DNA from: Galbibacter mesophilus
GTDB taxonomy: Bacteria; Bacteroidota; Bacteroidia; Flavobacteriales; Flavobacteriaceae
Direction of reading: 5' to 3'
DNA: 64,000 bases
Assembly: GCF_023721415.1 (NCBI RefSeq)
Contig: NZ_JAMQVC010000002.1
Coordinates: 434,001-498,000, forward strand
Shown: one piece after another, positions 59,133-64,000 of the stretch
How the letters are laid out: each line of letters starts with the position of its first letter
Numbering within the stretch: the first letter of the stretch is position 1
The notes under the pieces: model-generated
What the model was told of the DNA's origin: nothing
The model's input: only the letters and a program-made list of their open reading frames with translations
The model's database searches: none
Translations under genes and position numbers: made by a program

Positions 59133-60314
59133 CTAAGCCTTTTTGCAGAAAACAACCAATTTCTCATTATTTAAGTTGGTGCAGAAAAAAACGTACAAAT
59201 CACCACCATCTTTTACTTTAAATCTTTCCCTTATTTTATTCGCAGAATCGGGAAAGTTTCTCGTGGTGATATTTGCTTTCTTGTTAGATAGTTCTTTCTT
59301 AATCGTTTTTTTATTGAAGGCAACTGTTTTTAAAACTTCAAACCGTCGTCCAGGAAAGTCTATGAGCATATTGCTTGTGTACAGATGCGTGTGCGGATGC
59401 AGTTTTAGCAAATCCAGTTTTTTTCCAATAGTCGTAAATGCGCCACTTTTTAGAATAGATGCATTGGGTTCGTATAAGTATTTTTCAGGAAGACCTAATT
59501 TAGGTGAATTGTGTTGTTCATCATCAAAATTGAAATTGAATATTACGTCATTTTCTTTTTTTAAATTGATGGTTTTTATAACGGGGTTTTGGTTCTCTTC
59601 TGAAGTTAACTTCCATAACAATTCTTTCACTTCATTATTCACAGATACCACATGGATTTCTTGGACGTATTTCAAATCTTCAATACCTTTTTTAATGTCC
59701 AAAAGGGGAGAGGTTTTTACTAAAAGATAAAGAGTTCTTTGGAGTAAAGTCGGTAAAATGTTAAGAATATCTGGAGTACAATCCTGTAGTAAAAAAACTC
59801 TACTTTTTGAATTGTCTCTACGTGCAGGGTCTATATAAATATAATCAAAATGAAAGTTGGATTCTTTTAAAAATTCAATGCCATTTTTTGCAATTGATTG
59901 TATATTTTTTATGCCTAATTTTTCGAAATTATGTGAGGCTATTTGAGATAGATTTTCATCAATTTCACAATGGTAAACTTCATCTACTTTTTTTGAAAAA
60001 TAAAAGCTGTCCACTCCGAAGCCTCCGGTAAGGTCGAGTAGCTTTTTTCCATCTACCAAAGATGCTTTGTATTGTGCGGTACTTTCTGAAGACGTCTGCT
60101 CAATATTAAGTTTGTTCGGGTAATAAATATCTTCAGTATTAAACCAGGTAGGGAGTTTCTTCTGACTTCTTTTTTTGGATTCAATTTGTTCCGCTAGCTC
60201 TGGAGTAGAAACGTCTTTAAAATGTGCTCCTTTAAGTAGTAGTGACGAAATGTCAGCACTTAAATTTTTATTTATAAAATCCTGAACACCAGTATTTAAT
60301 ATATATTTATTCAA
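59133..60314 (-). CDS. class I SAM-dependent methyltransferase with THUMP-like domain
   Basis: Protein of 393 residues. The SAM-binding motif is LLDLTGGFGVDSFYFSKK, followed by VYHCEIDENL, NGIEFL and the catalytic-type motif FDYIYIDPARRD. The C-terminal part (SGAFTTIGKKLDLLKLHPHTHLYTSN, FPGRRFEVL) is the THUMP-like domain of this Bacteroidota family. It probably modifies RNA, by analogy with THUMP-containing rRNA and tRNA methyltransferases, but no target is established. Its start is 7 bp after the AI-2E-family gene, so it is last in the operon that starts with the Nudix regulator gene. Confidence 0.88.
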   Translation of the reverse strand: MNKYILNTGVQDFINKNLSADISSLLLKGAHFKDVSTPELAEQIESKKRSQKKLPTWFNTEDIYYPNKLNIEQTSSESTAQYKASLVDGKKLLDLTGGFGVDSFYFSKKVDEVYHCEIDENLSQIASHNFEKLGIKNIQSIAKNGIEFLKESNFHFDYIYIDPARRDNSKSRVFLLQDCTPDILNILPTLLQRTLYLLVKTSPLLDIKKGIEDLKYVQEIHVVSVNNEVKELLWKLTSEENQNPVIKTINLKKENDVIFNFNFDDEQHNSPKLGLPEKYLYEPNASILKSGAFTTIGKKLDLLKLHPHTHLYTSNMLIDFPGRRFEVLKTVAFNKKTIKKELSNKKANITTRNFPDSANKIRERFKVKDGGDLYVFFCTNLNNEKLVVFCKKA

Positions 60315-60321
60315 AGTATCA

Positions 60322-61422
60322 CTAGAGGTTTTTTGTAAGCTTTCTTACTATTTTATTTTCCGATAAAAATTCCTTTAAAACCACTTTAATTGCGGTGTAG
60401 GCGGGAACTGCCAATACCATACCGAAGACACCAAAAACCATTCCCGATATAATGATGACTAAGAAAATTTCTAAAGGATGTGATTTTACACTATTGGAAA
60501 AAATAAGTGGCTGACTAAAGAAATTATCAATGAGCTGACCAAAGATAAAACCGATTAAAACATATATGGCTTTTGGTAAAATTACCGTACTAAAATCGGC
60601 TCCTAAATTACTGGACATGGTTAAGGAAATCATAAGTGCTCCACCGATTAGGGGGCCAATATATGGTACTAAGTTTAGTAATGCGCAAAGGAATGCAATT
60701 ACAATAGCATCCTTTATTCCAAAAATTACTAATACGGCTGTATAAATTATAAACAAAATAGCTATTTGAAGTAATAATCCGATGAAGTATCTGGATAGTA
60801 AATTTTTTATTTTTTCTAGCGAATTGATTACGTTCTGTTCGTTTTGTGGAGGGATGAAAGTGAGCAATCCGTTTTGAAATAAACGGGCATCTTTCAAAAA
60901 GAAAAAAGAGATAAAGATGATGGTAAATAAAGCTACACTTAAGGAACCAATTCCGCCTACTATATACTTAAACATATTGGGTATTGCTGATAAATCCAGA
61001 TTGGAAATAAACTCAGATTTTTTCAAAGATTCTTCAATGGATTGTTCCACTTTATACCGACTCACTGAAAAATAATCGGAGATTTCCCTGTACACATCTT
61101 GCAGACTCATTTTAAGATTATCGATATTCAGTAGCGATAAATTTTTGCCTTGTTCAATGATTAAAGGGATAAACAGGCTTAAAAGACCAGCTATAAAGAC
61201 AATCATAACAATCATGGTGATAACGACGGCCAAATTATCGTTGAAGCGACATTTCTTTCTTAAAAAGCGCACAAGTGGTCTTCCCACTAATGAGATTACT
61301 ACCGCAATTACTATGTAGGCAATAACGGCGCGAATTTGATATAATAAATATAGCAAAAGCGTGATGCCAAGTATGGTGGCGATGGCTCTTAAAATTCCGT
61401 TTGATATAGTTTTTGCGTCCAT
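60322..61422 (-). CDS. AI-2E family transporter
   Basis: Integral membrane protein of 366 residues with seven or eight hydrophobic stretches, e.g. AIATILGITLLLYLLYQI, VIAYIVIAVVISLVGRPL, VALFTIIFISFFFLKD, FLCALLNLVPYIGPLIGGAL and FLVIIISGMVFGVFGMVLAVPA. The CALLNLVPYIGPLIGG and GMVLAVPAYTAIKV segments are hallmarks of the PF01594 family. Despite the name, most members are not shown to move autoinducer 2, and some are Na+/H+ antiporters, so the cargo is open. The gene is separated by 49 bp from the TrmH gene and 7 bp from the methyltransferase gene. Confidence 0.9.
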   Translation of the reverse strand: MDAKTISNGILRAIATILGITLLLYLLYQIRAVIAYIVIAVVISLVGRPLVRFLRKKCRFNDNLAVVITMIVMIVFIAGLLSLFIPLIIEQGKNLSLLNIDNLKMSLQDVYREISDYFSVSRYKVEQSIEESLKKSEFISNLDLSAIPNMFKYIVGGIGSLSVALFTIIFISFFFLKDARLFQNGLLTFIPPQNEQNVINSLEKIKNLLSRYFIGLLLQIAILFIIYTAVLVIFGIKDAIVIAFLCALLNLVPYIGPLIGGALMISLTMSSNLGADFSTVILPKAIYVLIGFIFGQLIDNFFSQPLIFSNSVKSHPLEIFLVIIISGMVFGVFGMVLAVPAYTAIKVVLKEFLSENKIVRKLTKNL

Positions 61423-61471
61423 GTTAGGTTGTTTTATATGCTATCCAAGTTTTTGTAGGGGGGAGGGAGGA

Positions 61472-61969
61472 TTACTTGTTTTTAGTTAGCTCGTAAAGGC
61501 AAATGCCCGCTGATTGTGCCACATTCATACTACTATTTTTTCCAAACATTTCGATATGGCAAGTGTAATCGGCTATTTTTATGAGTCCGTCAGAAATTCC
61601 AGCATTTTCATTTCCTAAAATCAATGCCATATTTTGGTCTGGAATGGCTTCAATATTTTGAATTGGGATGCTGTCTTTGGTTATTTCCAGCGCTAATATA
61701 GTAAATCCCTTTTTCTTTAAGTCTAGAGCGTACTGCAATATGTCTTCGGTGAGTTTGTGCGGTACAGTTTTATGTGTATTTCGAGCTGTTTTTTCCATTC
61801 TTCTGGAGAACTTTGGTGTAATCCCCCCAAAAACAACTTTTGATACGCCAAAAGCATCCGCTAATCGAAAAATGGAGCCTATATTGGCTTCACTCGAAAT
61901 GTGGTCGCAAAGAATGATTATGGGAAATATCTTTTCTTGAAAAGGACTGTTGTAATGTTCCAATTGCAT
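61472..61969 (-). CDS. TrmH (SpoU) family RNA methyltransferase
   Basis: Short SPOUT methyltransferase of 165 residues with no extra N-terminal RNA-binding domain. The three SPOUT motifs are seen: SSEANIGSIFRLADAFGVSK, MALILGNENAGIS and SSMNVAQSAGICLYEL, the last forming the knot that binds SAM. It methylates a ribose 2'-O of tRNA or rRNA; the site cannot be told from the sequence. Five bases separate its start from the DUF4159 gene stop upstream, pointing to co-transcription. Confidence 0.9.
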   Translation of the reverse strand: MQLEHYNSPFQEKIFPIIILCDHISSEANIGSIFRLADAFGVSKVVFGGITPKFSRRMEKTARNTHKTVPHKLTEDILQYALDLKKKGFTILALEITKDSIPIQNIEAIPDQNMALILGNENAGISDGLIKIADYTCHIEMFGKNSSMNVAQSAGICLYELTKNK

Positions 61970-61974
61970 AGTCC

Positions 61975-62619
61975 TTAATTTTTAAAGGCATATTGAATAA
62001 TATTAGCACCCATTTGCAATGCTTTTTGTCGTATCTCCGGTGGGTCGTTATGCACGGTCTCATCTTCCCATCCATCCCCTAAATCACTCTCAAAAGTAAA
62101 TAAAAGCACAAGTCTGTTTTTATCAAAAATTCCAAGTGCTTGCGGACGTTTGCCATCGTGCTCGTGTATTTTTGGAAGTCCGTTCGGGAAAGGAAATTGC
62201 TCTTTAAAAATAGGATGATCCTTCGGAATTTCTTGTAATTCTTTCTCCGGAAAAATTTTCGGAAGTTCTTTTTTTAAGTAAGGTGCCATTCCGTAGTTGT
62301 CATCAATATGAAGAAAACCACCAGAAAGTAAGTATTTTCGAAGATTTTTAGCATCCTCTTCGGAAAAAAAAACATTTCCATGTCCTGTCATATGCAAATA
62401 AGGATATTGAAAAATATCACTGCTTCCGGCTTCTACGGTTACAGGCTTGCTTTCCAAAGTGGTGTGTATGTTTTTATTGCAAAAAGCAATTAAATTAGGC
62501 AATGCCGTTGGATTGGAATACCAATCGCCACCGCCTTGATATTTAAGCAGGGCCAATTGTTGTGCACAAATATTACTTACGCTCCAGCAACAAATAAATA
62601 AAAACACCCATTTTTTCAT
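61975..62619 (-). CDS. DUF4159 domain-containing exported protein
   Basis: Protein of 214 residues with a signal peptide (WVFLFICCWSVSNICAQ). DUF4159 segments are YQGGGDWYSNPTALPNLIAF, YPYLHMTGHGNVFFSEEDAKNLRKYLLSGGFLHIDDNYG and the late VLLFTFESDLGDGWEDE. The fold resembles class I glutamine amidotransferases, but no Cys-His-Glu triad is apparent, so it may only bind a ligand or protein. Related proteins often appear in gene clusters with MoxR and BatA-type proteins, absent here. Function unknown. Confidence 0.8.
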   Translation of the reverse strand: MKKWVFLFICCWSVSNICAQQLALLKYQGGGDWYSNPTALPNLIAFCNKNIHTTLESKPVTVEAGSSDIFQYPYLHMTGHGNVFFSEEDAKNLRKYLLSGGFLHIDDNYGMAPYLKKELPKIFPEKELQEIPKDHPIFKEQFPFPNGLPKIHEHDGKRPQALGIFDKNRLVLLFTFESDLGDGWEDETVHNDPPEIRQKALQMGANIIQYAFKN

Positions 62620-62647
62620 ATTCAGCTAAAATCTGTTATCGCTACGT

Positions 62648-63352
62648 TTAAAAGATTTCAAAATTGTAACCGGATTCCAGTAATTTTTTGTAATTCTCAT
62701 GGTTGAAACGGTAATAATAAGCACCTCTTTTGGAAGAACTTTTATCTTTTTCGTTTAGTTTTTCCAATACCCCAAAGGAAAGGACTTTTTTCCTGAAATT
62801 ACCTGGATCTAATTTTTTTTGAAAAATAGCTTCATAAAGGCTTTGTAATTGGGGAATAGTAAACTTTTCGGGTAAAAGTTCAAATCCGATAGGTTGATGT
62901 TTGGCTCTACGACGAAGTTTATCCAAAGCATCTTTCACCATTTGATCGTGATCAAGAACTAATTCTGGTAAGTCCTCTAATTTATACCAAAAAGCCCCGT
63001 GTTTTTCTGTAAGTTCTCGGTCGTATTCATTAATTCTAATTAAAGCAAATTGTGCTACCGAAATACAACGGGCACCTTGATCCCTATCTGCTTTTCCGTA
63101 GGTTTGGGATTGTTCAAAAAAGACATTATCCAGTCCGGTAATTTCCTTTAAAACCCGTTCTGCGGCGTGGGAGACATCTTCTTCCTCATTTACAAAACTA
63201 CCGATAAGAGACCATTCACCAAGTTTGGGAGCGACGCGTCTTTTGAAAATTAGTAGTTTTAAATCACCTTGGTCAAAACCAAATACAATACAGTCTGTTG
63301 CCACAAACATTTTGGATTGCCCCTTATAAAATTCTTCGGAATGTAATGTCAT
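62648..63352 (-). CDS. Nudix-domain transcriptional regulator (NrtR/AraR-like)
   Basis: Protein of 234 residues with an N-terminal Nudix domain (about 15-150) and a C-terminal winged-helix domain (about 160-225: FTIPQLQSLYEAIF, DPGNFRKKVLSFGVLEKLNE). The Nudix box reads SFVNEEEDVSHAAERVLKEI, followed by TGL: compared with G(x5)E(x7)REUxEExGU the first Gly is Ser, RE is RV and EE is EI, so hydrolysis is probably lost and the domain senses a sugar or nucleotide. In Bacteroidota this architecture controls sugar genes, for example AraR. It is divergent from galactokinase across an 82-bp gap containing a perfect inverted repeat, so it probably controls galactose use and itself. Confidence 0.87.
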   Translation of the reverse strand: MTLHSEEFYKGQSKMFVATDCIVFGFDQGDLKLLIFKRRVAPKLGEWSLIGSFVNEEEDVSHAAERVLKEITGLDNVFFEQSQTYGKADRDQGARCISVAQFALIRINEYDRELTEKHGAFWYKLEDLPELVLDHDQMVKDALDKLRRRAKHQPIGFELLPEKFTIPQLQSLYEAIFQKKLDPGNFRKKVLSFGVLEKLNEKDKSSSKRGAYYYRFNHENYKKLLESGYNFEIF

Positions 63353-63381
63353 TTACATTGTTTATTAAATTATTTTCATTT

Positions 63382-63412
63382 TATAATAAAAGTACATATC
63401 ACTTTTATTATA
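63382..63412. promoter_or_regulatory. 31-bp inverted repeat at the galK promoter, candidate Nudix-regulator operator
   Basis: Perfect 12-bp arms, TATAATAAAAGT (63382-63393) and ACTTTTATTATA (63401-63412), flank a 7-base spacer in the short gap between the Nudix regulator and galactokinase genes. The right arm runs into the galK -7 element TATATTTG (63409-63416), so a bound dimer would block transcription. The predicted leader is only about 12 bases long. Confidence 0.65.
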
Positions 63413-63434
63413 TTTGTTTTTAAAATAGTAAGAT

Positions 63435-64000
63435 TTGAAAAATACGACGCAATCTGATAATAGGCAAAAAAACTTTTTTTATCTCGAAGGTTTTAAAAGC
63501 GAACTGACCATTGAGGCTCCCGGAAGAATTAATTTAATAGGGGAGCATATAGATTATAATGGAGGCCATGTATTACCGGCAGCCATCGATAAAAAGATAA
63601 AATTGTATTTCAGAAAGAATAATAGTGAGACTTGTACCATTTATTCAAAGAATTACGATACAAGTTTTAGTTTTAGCTTGCAAGAGGTAAAGCCAAGCGA
63701 AGAAGAATGGCAAAATTATATTTTGGGCGTTATTCATTTTATTGAAGAATTAAAACCCAATAGCGTTAACGGATTCGATTGTGTTATTGAAAGCATGCTG
63801 CCTATGGGTTCAGGACTGAGTTCGTCAGCGGCGCTGGAGTGCGGTATGGCAACTGGAATTAACGAATTATTCAATGTAAATCTTTCCGAAGAGGAGATTA
63901 TTACCCTTTCACGTGACGCAGAACACACCTATGTAGGTACTAAATGCGGAATCATGGATCAGTTTTCAGTAGTTCGTGGCGTTCAAAACCATCTTATTTT
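63435..64000 (+). CDS. galK: galactokinase (3' end outside window)
   Basis: The first 188 codons of a GHMP kinase that phosphorylates galactose at C1. Family motifs are APGRINLIGEHIDYNGG (substrate-binding) and MLPMGSGLSSSAALECGMATG (ATP loop), followed by KCGIMDQF, which contains the catalytic Asp. The start is taken as TTG at 63435, because an in-frame TAA ends at 63431 and no in-frame ATG occurs before the catalytic motifs. A consensus -7 element lies 18 bases upstream. It is divergent from the Nudix regulator gene and the reading frame runs off the window. Confidence 0.93.
   Translation, partial: MKNTTQSDNRQKNFFYLEGFKSELTIEAPGRINLIGEHIDYNGGHVLPAAIDKKIKLYFRKNNSETCTIYSKNYDTSFSFSLQEVKPSEEEWQNYILGVIHFIEELKPNSVNGFDCVIESMLPMGSGLSSSAALECGMATGINELFNVNLSEEEIITLSRDAEHTYVGTKCGIMDQFSVVRGVQNHLI

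Noticed and set aside
59143-59730. 195-codon plus-strand frame
   Set aside because: It is fully antisense to the THUMP-like methyltransferase, whose motifs are clear. The translation is low in complexity and has no recognisable domain.

Overview
The window looks like a chromosomal segment of a marine, polysaccharide-degrading Flavobacteriaceae (Bacteroidota). The evidence is AT-rich DNA, flavobacterial -7 promoter elements (TAnnTTTG), very few Shine-Dalgarno sites, a type IX secretion (T9SS) adhesin locus with PorP/SprF, paired S1 sulfatases beside a GH78 rhamnosidase, a DUF1080/Gfo-Idh-MocA pair, and a Nudix-family sugar regulator. The genus cannot be fixed from the sequence alone.

Layout. 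1-4850 (minus): sulfatase, sulfatase and a truncated GH78 alpha-L-rhamnosidase form the edge of a locus for a sulfated, rhamnose-containing glycan. 5199-10026: two divergent operons encode two TIM-barrel sugar isomerases, a GatD-like polyol dehydrogenase, an AlsE-like epimerase and a second MDR dehydrogenase. They share a 37-bp inverted repeat that carries a -7 element on each strand. 10295-34183 (plus): a 6994-residue adhesin (DUF4347, thrombospondin-type-3 calcium repeats, 7 SprB repeats, 32 DUF11-like repeats, type B T9SS C-terminal domain), then PorP/SprF and an OmpA-family protein. 34286-46606: mostly housekeeping genes (fused 2-oxoacid dehydrogenase E1, RecG, PheT, an NTF2-like protein, the DUF4130/radical-SAM pair, DUF1853, an NADP oxidoreductase). 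46670-59052 (minus): a uronate operon under a LacI regulator, encoding DUF1080 hydrolase, Gfo/Idh/MocA oxidoreductase, UxuA, UxaC, KDG kinase, KDPG aldolase and a three-part TRAP transporter, with a secreted isomerase downstream. 59133-64000: Nudix regulator, DUF4159, TrmH, AI-2E-family and THUMP-like methyltransferase genes, and the start of galactokinase.

How the parts fit. The sulfatases and rhamnosidase would release sugars from a sulfated rhamnose- and uronate-containing polymer (an ulvan-like substrate is the natural guess). The TRAP, UxaC, UxuA, KdgK and KdgA genes would import and degrade the uronate to pyruvate and glyceraldehyde-3-phosphate. The fructuronate reductase step (UxuB) is not in the window. 

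The features most worth a second look are: (i) a six-domain higher-order repeat of about 2.4 kb in the adhesin, plus four exact-period 378-bp tandem units; (ii) two 160-bp MITE-like elements with perfect 19-bp terminal inverted repeats, 47 kb apart, one in front of the sulfatase operon and one inside the uronate operon; (iii) a palindrome, TGATTAAATTTAATCA, shared in degenerate form by the sulfatase-side and isomerase/dehydrogenase-side regulatory regions; (iv) a GC-rich catabolic block; and (v) a Nudix regulator with a degraded catalytic box, divergent from galactokinase across a perfect 12-bp inverted repeat.
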